A DNA stretch of 64,000 bases, taken from NCBI RefSeq assembly GCF_018687715.1, contig NC_056762.1, positions 25,844,864-25,908,863 on the forward strand, in the 5' to 3' direction. Both the position numbers and the translations under genes were made by a program. Source of the stretch: Carya illinoinensis. Taxonomy: Eukaryota > Streptophyta > Magnoliopsida > Fagales > Juglandaceae. Below, one piece after another: positions 45,461 to 56,198 of the stretch; within the stretch, counting starts at the first letter, position 1; the number at the start of each line of letters is the position of its first letter. A model generated the notes under the pieces. It had not been told where the DNA came from. It saw nothing but the letters and a program-made list of their open reading frames with translations, and made no database searches.

Positions 45461-46250
45461 TTGTGTTATTTGTCACAGGTTGAACCTAAGAAAGTCGAGA
45501 AAGCATTAAATAATGAAAGTTGGGTCAACGCCATGCATGAAGAACTCCATCAATTCACTAGAAATGATGTTCAGGAGTTAGTTCCTAGACCAGAAAATTA
45601 TAACATCATTGGGACTTTAGTTCCTAGACCAGAAAATTATAACATCATTGGGACTAAGTGGATCTTTAAGAACAAGTCCGATGACCATGGCACTATTGTG
45701 AGAAATAAAGCAAGGCTGGTTGCACAAGGTTACACACAAGTAAAAGGGATTGATTTTGATGAAACATTTGCTCCTGTAGCTTGGTTGGAATCTGTCCGTA
45801 TTCTACTTGTACTTGCTTGTCATCTATATTTTAAATTCTATCAAATGGATGTCAAGAGTGCCTTCCTAAATGGATTGTTACAAGAAGAAGTATATATTGA
45901 ACAACCTAAAGGATTTATTAATCACCTCTATCTTGAATATGTTTACAGGTTGAAGAAGGCGTTGTATGGACTGAAACGAGCACCCTACGCTTGGTATGAA
46001 TGGTTAACAACTTACTTACTTGATCATGATTTTGTTAAAGGACAAGCTGGTAGGACTCTATTCATAAGGAGATCAGGTAAACAACTCTTAATTGCTCAAA
46101 TCTATGTTGATGATATTGTTTTTGGAGCAATGCTTGAGTCTCTTGCATATGACTTTGCAAATGAAATGAAATCTAAATTTGAGATGAGTATGATTGGTGA
46201 CTTAAATTCTTTCTTGGGTATGCAAGTAAAAAAAATGTAAAAAATGAATT
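45461..46250 (+). pseudogene. Copia reverse transcriptase of element F
   Basis: [18 protein letters not shown] starts the domain. [20 protein letters not shown] and [20 protein letters not shown] follow, then [35 protein letters not shown], and the catalytic YVDD in [11 protein letters not shown] 39-bp perfect tandem duplication (45578-45655) adds 13 residues ([13 protein letters not shown] twice) before KWIF. The frame is lost in an A-rich run at about 46229-46243, after FLGMQV. RNase H follows in the next frame. Confidence 0.85.
45578..45655. repeat. 39-bp perfect tandem duplication in copia RT
   Basis: Two identical, adjacent 39-bp copies (45578-45616 and 45617-45655) encode the same 13 residues in frame. 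No substitutions separate them. Confidence 0.95.
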
Positions 46251-47048
46251 TTTATTTCACAATCTAAGTATGCAAGAGACCTTGTAAAAAAGTTTGGAAT
46301 GGAAGGGAAAAGCACTAATCGCACTCCCATGAGCACTTCAATGAAAATAAAAAATGACTCTATAGGTAAAAACATTGATCCCACTCTTTATAGAAGCATG
46401 ATAGGAAGCCCATTATATATTACAACAAGTAGACCCGATATTACTTTCAGTGTTGGTGTGTGTGCTAGATTTCAAGCTAATCCTAAAGAATCCCATCTTA
46501 CTGCAGTAAAAAGAATCATAAAATATATTAATGCAACTATTGATTATGGGATATGGTATTCCAAAGACACTAACCTAACACTTGTTGGTTATTCGGATAC
46601 TGATTGGGCTGGGAATGCTAATGATAGGAAGAGTACTATAGGTGGGTGTTTTTATATAGGTGGAAATCTTGTAGCTTGGATGAGTAAAAAGCAAAACTCA
46701 ATCTCCCTATCTACTGCTCAAGCTAAATACATAGCTGTAAGGAGTTGTTGTACACAGCTTTTGTGGATGAAAAAAATGCTTGATGATTATGGCTTTTCTC
46801 AAGTTACTATGACAATATATTGTGATAATTCTAGTGCTATAAGTATTTCAAAAAATCTTGTTCAGCACTCTCGAATCAAGCACATTGACATTAGACAACA
46901 TTTTATAAGAGACTTGGTTAAGTCTACAATAGTATCCTTGGAACATGTGTCTACTGAACATCAACTCGCTAACTTGTTTACTAAACCTTTGGATGGTCTT
47001 GAGTTTGAGTTTTTAAGGAAAGCCATTGGTGTGTGTGATCCCAAGTGA
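46251..47048 (+). pseudogene. Copia RNase H of element F
   Basis: An open stretch from 46299 shows RSMIGSPLYITTSRPDITFS, VGVCARFQANPKESHL and GYSDTDWAGNANDRKST, which carries the first acidic residues. VAWMSKKQNSISLSTAQAKY, IYCDNSSAISISKN, RIKHIDIRQHFIRD and QLANLFTKPLDG complete the domain. The joining part (FISQSKYARDLVKKFGMEGK type) is in frame just upstream. It ends naturally at TGA 47046-47048 after GVCDPK. This is the best preserved domain of element F. Confidence 0.85.
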
Positions 47049-48399
47049 GAGGCATTCTATCATACTAGTTTAGGATTTGCAACTTATTTTTTTGTTTTCT
47101 ATTTCAGTTTGGTGTCCTTTTTTTTTTCTTATGTTCCAATTTCTAAATATATATATATATAATTTATTAAAATGGATAAACATTGTTTTGGGTTTTTTAA
47201 TTTTTTTTTTAATATAAAAAAATAATAAACAATTTCTTTTAAGTGTCGAATAAGAAAATACATTAACAAAAATATTCTGTTTGGTTTATTTTTTAAGGTA
47301 CATGGTTGATATATCAAAGTTTGAGCATGTGTGATATTACTTTAAAAATTTCTGAACTTATGCACTGTTAGCTTTTGTGTAGTACACTTTATTCATACTA
47401 ACCATTTGGGTCATCTTTGCAAAGTTCACTTACAATGCACTGTGAGGAACTTGTATGTATGTATCTTATAATTGAAATTTATATTGGTTATCAAGATGCT
47501 TATCATAGGAGGAGGTCATGCCTTGAATTGACTAATGCTATCTGAACCTAGTACATTTATACAGAGCTCTCCCCTTGCCAAACACAAAGAATTGATTCAT
47601 ACAGAAAAAGTCAGTGTTAAATCATTGCAGAAAAAGATTAACACTCTACACGGATCTATCTTCTCAAGTCCTTATAGAAAAAATTGTTGCTCTAATAATT
47701 GTGGAAAAATATGAGCAACAAAAATGGACATAAAAAGGGGAGTTGTGCAAAATAGTGTTTGGAGGAGATGCTCATGTATCTAGGTCCTAGCATAAAGTTT
47801 GACTTTTAAGGTGTGTAAGAACTTTTGTGAGCATCCATAAGAAGAAAATACTTTGGAATAATAGTACCAAAAATATATTAAAGAGTTAAAAAAAATTGCT
47901 ATGATATAAGTGTACTCACTTACACACTCACATGAATTTTGACATTGATGATCCTATAGGGAGTGGACATCCAAAGAGACTGTTGCAATTGAGAGTGTGT
48001 TTATGATCAGAATTGTTTTTGCAAAATCCACTATGGTTGAGTTGAGATAATGTGAAGCATGTTACTTGTTACATTGTTCAATATTCATATTTTTTTAAGT
48101 AAAAAAAATATTTTTGAATTTTTTTTTGTATCCTTACAATATTTTGTGATATTCTGTTTCTATCTTCATTTATAAAATAAATACAAAAATAAAAATATAA
48201 AGCATTTTTTGGTCAGTATGGGGTATTCGGTAAGTCCGAGAATTGTATTATTAAACACTAGCATAAGTCCCAGTGGGACTCTATGACTTATGGCACATGC
48301 ATAGGCACAAGTCACTTATGTGACTTAAAGTTTTTTTTTTTTTTTTTGACCAAACCCACGTCCAGACACCCCCCCCCCCCCCTCTTTCTCTTATTTCTT
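47049..48399 (+). mobile_element. Spacer of element F between RNase H and the LINE
   Basis: SIRE elements have a non-coding spacer between pol and the env-like frame, and this fits. No convincing coding frame is seen. The end of the stretch is low complexity: T19 at 48331-48349 and C14 at 48369-48382. The LINE insertion point lies somewhere near here. Confidence 0.55.
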
Positions 48400-48678
48400 G
48401 CTATCTATATGGGACCTCATCCACTCCCTCTATCTCTATTGCCCAGATGCAACTCTTGAATGTGAAGTATGTTGCAATATTAATGATAATGATAACTGCT
48501 CGACATATCCTTTGTTGTTAGATAATGATAATGAGGATGAGATTGAAGAGTTGGCTACCAAATGTTATAAGTCGAATAGTGAGATTGAAGTCTTGAAAAA
48601 AAATATCGTAATGATAAAGCAAAGACGTTTACTGTTGTTCTTGAACGGATGACGCACTCAAACAGACATTATTAACTG

Positions 48679-49848
48679 ATGAATATTCTTGTATGGAATA
48701 TTAGAGGGATTTGTTCCTCGAAGGCAAGTTTGCGGTGAATTATTAATAAATATCATCCATCGGTTGTAGCAGTTTTAGAACCTTTTCTTTCAATTAATAA
48801 GTGTGCTCATTGGGCACAGTGGTTACATCTTCCTAATTTCTATAATAATGTGGAAGCGGGTGGTAAAGTTTGGGCAAATGGCATTGATTTCCAATTGCAT
48901 TCAATGATGGCTCAAGCTCTCCTAGGTTGGTTCTCTCTTGGCAATTCTAGAGTTTTGGCGACTTTTATTTATGCAAGTTGTTTTCAAGAACATCATCGTA
49001 TCCTTTGGAATTATCTTAAGGATTTAGATGGTGGTGATAATGTACCGTGGTTTCTTGGAGGTGATTTTAATATTATCCAGTCTGAAGGTGAGAAAATTGG
49101 TGGTGTTTGTCATTCTTCTCGGGGGTGTGATGAGTTCAATAACTGTATTCAAGATTGTAGTCTTGTTGATATTCCTTATTTTGGTAATCGGTTTTCTTGG
49201 TGTAATGGGAGGCTAGGGGGTGGTCGAATCTAGGCTCGCCTTGATAGAGTGTTGGTGAATACTAGTTTCTTATCGAGCTTCCCTAATAGTTGTTTGATGT
49301 ATCTTCCTTGCGCGTCGTCTGGTCATTGTCCAATGGTTACGTCTCTATTGGTTGACACGAGGGTTGTCCCTAAACCTTTCCATTTTCAAAGAATGTGGTG
49401 CTTTCATGAGGAGTTCTTAGGTGTGGTGAGTGAGTGCTGGAGGCAAGAAGTTCAAGGTTGTCCGATGGTGAAATTTAGTAGAAAGTTAAAAAAATTGAAG
49501 CAAGTATTGAAGAAGTGGAATAGGGAGGTCTTTGATAGAGTGGAAGTAGACGTTAAAGTCATTGAAGAGGAGCTTCTAGAGCTGGAGAATAATGTTCAGC
49601 AAAATTATACACAGGAAATGGAAGTTGAACTTTTGAGATGCAAGCAAAAGCATGTCCAATATTGTCATAGAGAGGAGATTATGGGGTATCAAAAATCCAG
49701 AATTAAGTGGATTTGTGAAGGTGATGAAAACACGGCATTCTTTCATGCTTCTCTTAGATGTAAAAAGAAATTTAAGATTCTAGAGAGTATGACTCTTGAA
49801 GATGGTAGCACTCTTGATTCTGGTGAAGTAGTCCTTGAAGGGTTTTGA
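48679..49848 (+). pseudogene. LINE ORF2, endonuclease part
   Basis: The ATG at 48679 gives MNILVWNIRGI, the usual start of the plant L1 apurinic endonuclease. After a stop (SLR-stop-II) come YHPSVVAVLEPF, VPWFLGGDFNIIQS (metal-binding GDFN), FSWCNGR and RLDRVLVN, with a TAG in place of the tryptophan in RI-W-ARLDR. The SGHCPM motif (family SDHCPL) carries glycine for the catalytic aspartate. From 49400 the linker (FHFQRMWCFHEEF, SRIKWICEGDENTAFFHA) is open. A frameshift lies near 49840. Confidence 0.8.
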
Positions 49849-51000
49849 ATTATTCCAGCAACAGTTAAACACGTCGGCGGTGTCTATTGAGGAGCCTGGT
49901 ATGAATCTCATAACTTCTATTACTACTGAGGCTGATAATCAGTTTCTTTGCAAAGTTCTAGATTTGATGGAGGTTAAGGAGGCACTTTGGTCGATCCCAC
50001 AAGATAGTAGTTCGGGTCCAGATGGTTTTTCTGCTAGTTTTTTCCATCATGCCTAGGATATTATCAAAGAAGATTTATTGATGTTGGTGATTAATTTTTT
50101 TGAGGGGAAGCCACTAACCACTTTCTTTGGTGCCACCAACATTGTGTTGATGTTGAAAGTGGATGAACCAAGGGGTTTCATGCAATTCCGGCCTATCAGC
50201 TTATGTTCTGTTGTTTATAAAATTCTGTCCAAGGTTCTGGTGAATCGGTTGGAACCTATCATGAAGAAATTAATTTCTGATGAGCAATTAGCCTTTATTA
50301 AGGGCCGAATCATTTTTGATAATATTTCTATTACTCAAGAAATGATTCATAGTATGAATAAAAAAGTGAGAGGTGGTAATGTAATGATTAAAATTGATAT
50401 GGCAAAGGCGTATGACAGGGTGAATTGGAGGTTCTTCTTGGAGGTGATGAAGAGATTGGGCTTCTCGGATCATAGGAGGGGTTTGATTTTTAATTGTATA
50501 CCTTCACCTATGTGTTCAATGATGCTCAATGGATCTTTGAAGGGCTTTTTCAAACCTTCCCGGGGTATTAGACAAGGGGATCCTTTATCTCCATATCTTT
50601 TCATTTTATCACAAGAGTTAATTTCTCGGATGATCAATGATGATTTTCAACAGGAGAAAGTCAAGCCTTTTAATGCTAATGGAGGTACTCTGATTTCTCA
50701 TTTGTTTTACAATGATGATGTTTTGATTTTTGCAAATGGAGGCAAAAGATCTCTAGTGCAGATTATGAAGACTTTGCAAGCGTACCAATCTATGTCTGGG
50801 TAGTTGGTAAGCTTGGCCAAGTCTTTTATCTTTTTCTCCTCTAATTTTCTAGCCTAATTTTCCAGTTGCTAGAAAATTAGAGGTTTTGAGGATCACAGGT
50901 TTTATGGAGGGTAAATGGCCATGTAATTACCTGGGGGTTCCGTTGCATGTGGGATGGATGACTATCAAATTATTTGAACCTTTGTTATTAAAGCTTAAAA
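49835..51000 (+). pseudogene. LINE ORF2, reverse transcriptase part
   Basis: SSSGPDGFSASFFHH with a stop for the tryptophan opens the domain, then FRPISLCSVVYKILSKVLVN (50185-50245), EQLAFIKGRIIFDNI, VMIKIDMAKAYDRVNW (first catalytic Asp) and GIRQGDPLSPYLFIL. The catalytic box reads FYNDDVLIF where the family has FADD, with both Asp kept. A stop follows MSG at 50801. The sequence carries a 16-bp perfect inverted repeat at 50838-50883. It continues in other frames with NYLGVPLHVGWM. Confidence 0.85.
50838..50883. repeat. Perfect 16-bp inverted repeat (hairpin) inside the LINE
   Basis: Left arm CCTCTAATTTTCTAGC (50838-50853) and right arm GCTAGAAAATTAGAGG (50868-50883) are exact reverse complements, with a 14-base loop. 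It falls where the RT of related elements reads through, so it is probably a local mutation that copied one arm onto the other. Confidence 0.9.
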
Positions 51001-52804
51001 AAAAAAATTGGCTGGTTGGAAGAGTAACATCCTTTCTTTTGAGGGTAAGATTATTCTCCTCAAACATGTTTTATCTAGCATGCCAATTCATGTTCTTTCT
51101 GTCATGAATTTACCTAAGGGTGTTTTTAAAGCCATCAAAAGTATTTTCTCTAGTTTTCTCTGGAATTCGACTGATGATAAAAGAAAAAGAAAATGGGTGT
51201 CTTGGAAAAATATATGTTTGCCGGTTGAGGAAGGGGGTCTGGGTATTCAGAGCCTCATTGATGTCCAAATGTCTCTATTCATGAAATTTGCTTGGAAATT
51301 ACTGGAGGGGAATTTGGTTTGAGCAAAATTCTTTCAAAAGAAATATGTGGGTGGAAAGTACCCTACGGCTCTTTCTAATTCCACAGGTTTAAGATTTTGG
51401 AAAGGTATTCTATTAATGATGTCGATTGTGCAACATAATTCATGTATATTGGTTAGAAATGGTACTTGTAACTTTTGGTTTGATAATTGGTTGAGGGATG
51501 GGGCCATTGCAAATTCCAAAGATCTTAGTGGAGATGAGAATTTATTGGTGGCTGATATCTTAAATAACTCTGGCTAGGATGTGACTAAATTGCGTATGCT
51601 GGTGCCGGAAGAGATGTTTGAGAAAATAATTGCCTCGCCGATTCAAATATCAGGTGGAATAGATGTGCGTATTTGGCAGCCAAATCTGGATGGTACTTTC
51701 TCTACCAAATCTGCTTGGCATCTAATTAGAGGGACAAGGCTTGTTTGTCTTTGGAAAAATGGCTTTGGCATAAATTGGTTCTTAAAAAAATGTCTTTTGT
51801 TTGTTGGCGTGCTAAAAAAGAAGTGTTACATGTGGACGATATCATTGTTAAGCTAGGAATTCCTCTAGCTTCAAAGTGTCATTGTTGTGTTTTACCACAA
51901 TAAGAATCCATTGATCATATATTTTTGTAGTGGTGGGTTGGTTGCTATGGTTTGGAGGTATTTTGCAGGTATTTTGGGGGTTCGGCTACCTTAGCTCCAA
52001 AGATGAAATGTAGTTATGAATGTTTGGTGGCTTCGAGCGTCAGAATCTTCTCAAGCAGGATGTTGTCATGGTATCTTACCAATCATTATCACGTGGGCTT
52101 TGTGGAGAGCATGGTGTGAGGATAGAATGGAAGTAAAGAAAATTGATTGGAAAGGTGTGGTGAGGTGGATTAAGTTAATGTTAACTGATATTTTTTCTCC
52201 GCATCAGAAATTTGATAGACTGCATTCACACGATATGAAGGTTTTATAGGAATTAAATTGCCCAATTGCTCCTGTTGTCATGAAAAGTATGAAAGTTGTA
52301 GCTTGGACTAAGCCAAATAGAGGACAGTATAAGCTAAATGTTAATGGTAGTTCGCTAAAACATATTGGCTTAGTTGGTGGCGAAGGGGTTATTAGAGATC
52401 ATGATGGTCGAGTGATGGCGGGTTTTGTAAATCATTATGGGCAGGTTTCCAATAATGTTGCTGAGAGGAGAGCTTTACTTGATGGCTTAAAGTTGGCAGA
52501 ACAGATGGGTATTCGAGATATTTTGGTGAAGTCTGATTCGGAAGTTATTATGAGATGGATTCAGGTTGGTAAATGTAGCTTATGGTACTTGTGGGATTTT
52601 TGGGATGATATCCAGAGATTGCTCGCTGACTTACATGGTTCCATCCGTCATATTTTCAGAGAAGCAAACATGGTTGCGGACTATCTTGCTAAAGAGGGGG
52701 CTTCTAATCGATGTAAGTATTTCACAGGGTTTGACCTTGATAGGGGAATCCTTCGTGGGTTAGTATGTACAGATTTTTGGGGACTTCCTTATATTAGGAT
52801 GTAA
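51001..52804 (+). pseudogene. LINE ORF2 C-terminal part: zinc-finger region and RNase H
   Basis: WKSNILSFEGKIILLKHVLSS and SSFLWNSTDDKRKRKWVSWK, then GGLGIQSLIDVQMSLFMKFAWKLL are the thumb/connection part. DVRIWQPNLDGTFSTKSAW starts the zinc-binding region, which decays after 51780. RNase H (52280-52804) is open: KPNRGQYKLNVNGSS (first Asp replaced by Asn), GVIRDHDGRVMAGF, AERRALLDGLKLAEQMG, VKSDSEVI and IFREANMVADYLAKEG. It ends at TAA after GLPYIRM. A separate RNase H domain at the end is typical of plant L1 elements. Confidence 0.8.
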
Positions 52805-53040
52805 TTGTTTGTTCTCTTTTTTTTCTTTCGTTGTAAGCACTTTCTTTGGTTGGTATTTTTTATCACTGGGATTTTTAGGTTTTTTATTTCATTTTTTTGT
52901 AAACCCTCTAGTGATTGCTTTGTAACCATGGTTTTCCTCTGCCATATGTGAGGACTTTTTAATAAGCTTAAGACAGGGCTACTATGTGGGTGGCTATCGG
53001 CTCTTCTGGGAAAAAAAAGCGTAAGTAAATCATATATATG

Positions 53041-53155
53041 TCTTACATTAAAAAAATAATAAATAAATAATCAATCAGGGGTTTTACTATCAACCGATTC
53101 TTACACATTGATTTTGGAAATTTTTTTAAAAAACTTGTTTATTGTGTTGATTCAG
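53041..53155 (+). other. Junction between LINE tail and env-like frame
   Basis: A/T-rich sequence (attaaaaaaataataaataa) that may be the LINE poly-A, followed by about 70 bp of element F leading to the ATG of the env-like frame. No gene is seen. Confidence 0.4.
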
Positions 53156-54312
53156 ATGAGGTTCAAAGAAAGGGCAAAGCGAAAGAAAGACACTCCTTCC
53201 GTGCCATCTGAAACCTCCTCAAGTGAGGATGTACCGCTACTAGAACTTGTGCAGTTAGGAGAAACTTCAACTTCTCCTCCATCTCCATTTGTGACTGCTT
53301 CTACAGTGCCACTACTGATCGATTCCCCTCTATTGAAGCTGAGAATGCATATCGTAATGCATTCTCCAAGAGACCTGTATCAAGTGAAAGGGAGGTAAGT
53401 ATAAGTGATTTCCCTTTGGATGACTTTCAGCTTATTCACTGTATCTTCACTGAACAAAGTTGGGAGAAACTTACTCATGCATCCCCCACACCCTTTGTTG
53501 AGGTTGTCCGTGAATTTTATTCAAACATAGCCCACTTCAACTTAGATGATCATAGCATCATTTCTGTAGTTCGAGGAATTCAAATTGAGGTTTCTCCTGC
53601 TATCCTCAAAGGCTTATTTGACCTTCCTGTGGTGAAATTACCTCTATACCCATAGCAACAAAGACTGCTATTCATAATCTTTTTGTTGGTCCCAATGGCC
53701 TTAAATGGACTGCCAAAGCTCATAGACTGCCTCTACATCATATGCTTTCTCGGTTTCGTCTCTTGGCCAAAATAGTGCTCACAAATCTATGGCCCATTAG
53801 TCATCGCACAGAAATTTCTTTGGAGAGAGCTTATTTTATGTATGCTCTCGCTACTGGAGTCTCCATTGATTTTCCATGACATATTATTGATATTATTCAT
53901 CGCTCTCATGTGGAAAGAGTTAAACCTTCTTTTTGGTAGTTTAATTACTAAGTTGGCTATGATTGTTAAAGTTCCACTTAAGGCAAACACACCTACCATG
54001 AAGATGCCAGGACCTATTTCAGCCTTAACTGTGGTCAAATATGAGGCTGTCATCACTAAAAAGCGACCCCAAACTACTGAGTCAGCATCTTCACTAGTTG
54101 AACCTTCCATTCCTATATCTCAAGTTCTTGAGCAAATCTCTTTGTTGTCTCAAAAGATTAATTTTACTGCTAAATGGGAGGCATGTCAGTCCAAGTTGGA
54201 GCAACAATTGGCTGTTGTACGCTTTGATTGTGTTCAAGCAAATGTTCAAGCAACTTTCTTTGGATGTGCAACACATCATGGCAAATCTAGCTGATTCTGA
54301 TGATGAACCGTA
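53156..54312 (+). pseudogene. Env-like third frame of the SIRE-type element
   Basis: The ATG at 53156 opens a basic start (MRFKERAKRKKDTPS) and a Ser/Pro-rich part. After a frameshift near 53330 comes EVSISDFPLDDFQLI, SWEKLTHASPTPFVEVVREF, YSNIAHFNLDDHSIISVVRG and ISPAIL-like VSPAILKGLFDLP. After a second shift near 53640 the frame reads TKTAIHNLFVGPNGLKW, LHHMLSRFRLLAKIVLTN and TEISLERAYFMYALATG. This matches what I know of the conserved region in env-like proteins of SIRE elements and 'putative plant transposon' proteins. A late coiled segment (SQVLEQISLLSQKINF) follows. I see no clear signal peptide or fusion motif. Stops and shifts inactivate it. Confidence 0.65.
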
Positions 54313-54665
54313 GATTTCCATTGTTGATTGCTGATAAAAAGAGGGAGAAAATTTTGAGGGGGAGCAGTAGCACCAGAGGGGGAGAATAGTGACAAACAGA
54401 GAAGACAAACTTTATCATGTTTTTATTTTGGCTCATCTATGTTCTGCTTTCTAGTTCAGTTTCAGTTTCAGTTTTTTTTTTTGTAATTCAGATACAATTT
54501 GGTATGTGTTTGCTTATGCTTTTATTAGGATAATAGACACTTATGCTTTTATTGAATTACAACTCTTTAGAATTTTCTATATTTTTGTGGTTTTCTAATT
54601 GACATGTTTTTAGGGAATTTACATTCATCAAGCTAGTTTCATCACCAATCTGCCAAAGGGAAGAT
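54313..54665 (+). mobile_element. 3' untranslated region and polypurine tract of element F
   Basis: Contains 'gagggggagcag' and 'agagggggagaatag' (54356-54387), which usually close the env-like region of SIRE elements. A T-rich stretch follows, then the polypurine tract gccaaagggaagat at 54652-54665 directly before the 3' LTR. Confidence 0.65.
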
Positions 54666-55258
54666 TATAAAGGCAAAAATTGACTAGGATTAGATGACTA
54701 GATGATAAGGCTTATCTTATCATCATATTTCAAATTATTGGATGAATGTAAAATAATTATTGATTTATCTCTAAACAATATTGAGTCTGTCTAGAAGTCT
54801 TAGGTGTTGTTTAGATAAGTCATTGAGTTAAAATTCGAGTCTTGGTAGATTTGTATTTATCCAGAAGAAAGTTGAACAAAGATTAGTTAAAACAGAAGAA
54901 TGTTATCACAAAATGTCAGGACTCTGTCAGAACAAGTCTTCGTGACTATTGCTAACTGTCAGCAAAATTCTACTGTGACTGGAACTCTTTCCAAACTTTC
55001 TATTTAAAGGAATTCAGTTTTTTAACTCAATAAGGAGTTTGAGTCACGAATTCTAAAGAGTATATTTTGAGCATTTGTGAGAAAAAATTCACTTGAGAAT
55101 TTTCACTTAGTTTTTCATCTCTTCTTGAGTGTGACCGTGCTTTGAGTGTGAAGGAACATCGATTCGATTTTAGCCTCTAGAGTTCTAGAAGGGAAGTCAA
55201 CATTTGAAGATTGCTAGAGGTTTTGACTACTACTGAGGTAAAAGACAAACGGGTGATT
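54666..55258 (+). mobile_element. 3' LTR of element F, truncated
   Basis: Starts TATAAAGGCAAAAATTGAC (TG changed to TA) and follows 41253 onwards to 'agacaaacgggtgattt' at about 55258. There similarity stops and element E sequence begins. About 290 bp of the LTR's end are missing, together with the whole pol of element E that should follow. Confidence 0.8.
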
Positions 55259-56198
55259 TAGATTTTGATACAGGTTTATTTAACAAGAATAAAGAGCTGA
55301 AAATTACAAATTACGGTTTATTGACCATGAAATCAGGGAAATTCCTTTCATTTCTTCAATCTTTCTCATTTTTGAATTACAATGAGGACATTTTTTAGTT
55401 TAAGTTTAGGGGTGTAAACTCCTAAAATCATTTGGTTTATTTCATTTTATTTTTTATTTTTATTTTCAAAATTTTATTTTACTTGTGATTCTATAAGTCT
55501 TGAGTTGTTGGATTCTCGTACCAAGTATGTATTTGAGTATGATTGAATTCTTTATGTCCTTGAACATAATTGAGGATGAGATTGAGAAATTTTTTCAAAA
55601 ATTTCTTTAATATCGGGTGAAGTTTTGTGGGTATTTTGATTTAAATCTGTCCTTGAACATAATTGAGTACATAGTTATTTTTTCTTTATTCCATTTTACT
55701 TATTAACAGAAGGAGTTGAATTAACTGGACTAGGGAAGTTCAATCTTGCTTTGCTCTTTACTCTATAATCCATTGATGGATACTTGAGGCGAAATCCTAG
55801 TTAATACCAAATATTAGAGAAATGATCTACGCATTTTTTGTCATAACCAAAAAGCTTTTCCAACCGTCCTAGTTATCACGCGATCATTGCATGGTGTATT
55901 TCCATACTCAACTCCCTTGAGTCTTATTTTACATAAACATTTATTTGTTCTTTTAACTACATAAACCATTTCCGTTCTAAGCTTGAAAAACGATGAATTT
56001 ACCTTTTATAGTTTGAGAAAATACTTTGGTGAAAATTTAAATTTAAAAAGAAAGTTAGTTCAAAGAAAATTTATCCACAATATGTTTGCTCTGTTTGATC
56101 AAAGTGTGAAAAAAAAAGTGAACAGAAAAAAAAAAAGGTTAAAGTGGTTGAAAATTTGAAAAGGCTACAAGAATTGAGGTGGCTGAACGAAAAAGGTG
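55259..56198 (+). mobile_element. Element E 3' untranslated region, first part
   Basis: Contains 'caatgaggacattttttag' followed by 'tttaagtttaggggtgtaaa' (55379-55425), the signature that follows pol in Athila/Tat elements. A-rich runs (56106-56140) follow. It ends in AGGTG (56194-56198), the left TSD of the inserted solo LTR. No coding frame is seen. Confidence 0.6.

Larger units (their letters stand above)
48400..53040 (+). mobile_element. LINE (L1-type non-LTR retrotransposon) inserted in element F
   Basis: This is a plus-strand LINE with an endonuclease, RT and RNase H order. It sits between the RNase H and the env-like frame of element F and is followed by an A-rich stretch (gggaaaaaaaagcg near 53010 and an A/T-rich run to about 53080). 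The 5' end is probably truncated, because a full ORF1 is absent; only a short acidic frame (about 48430-48650) lies upstream of ORF2. I could not identify a target-site duplication, so both limits are approximate. Confidence 0.7.

Noticed and set aside
48398..48652. An 84-codon acidic frame upstream of LINE ORF2 as an independent gene
   Set aside because: It lies directly before ORF2 and is more likely the tail of a truncated LINE ORF1. No motif is recognisable.
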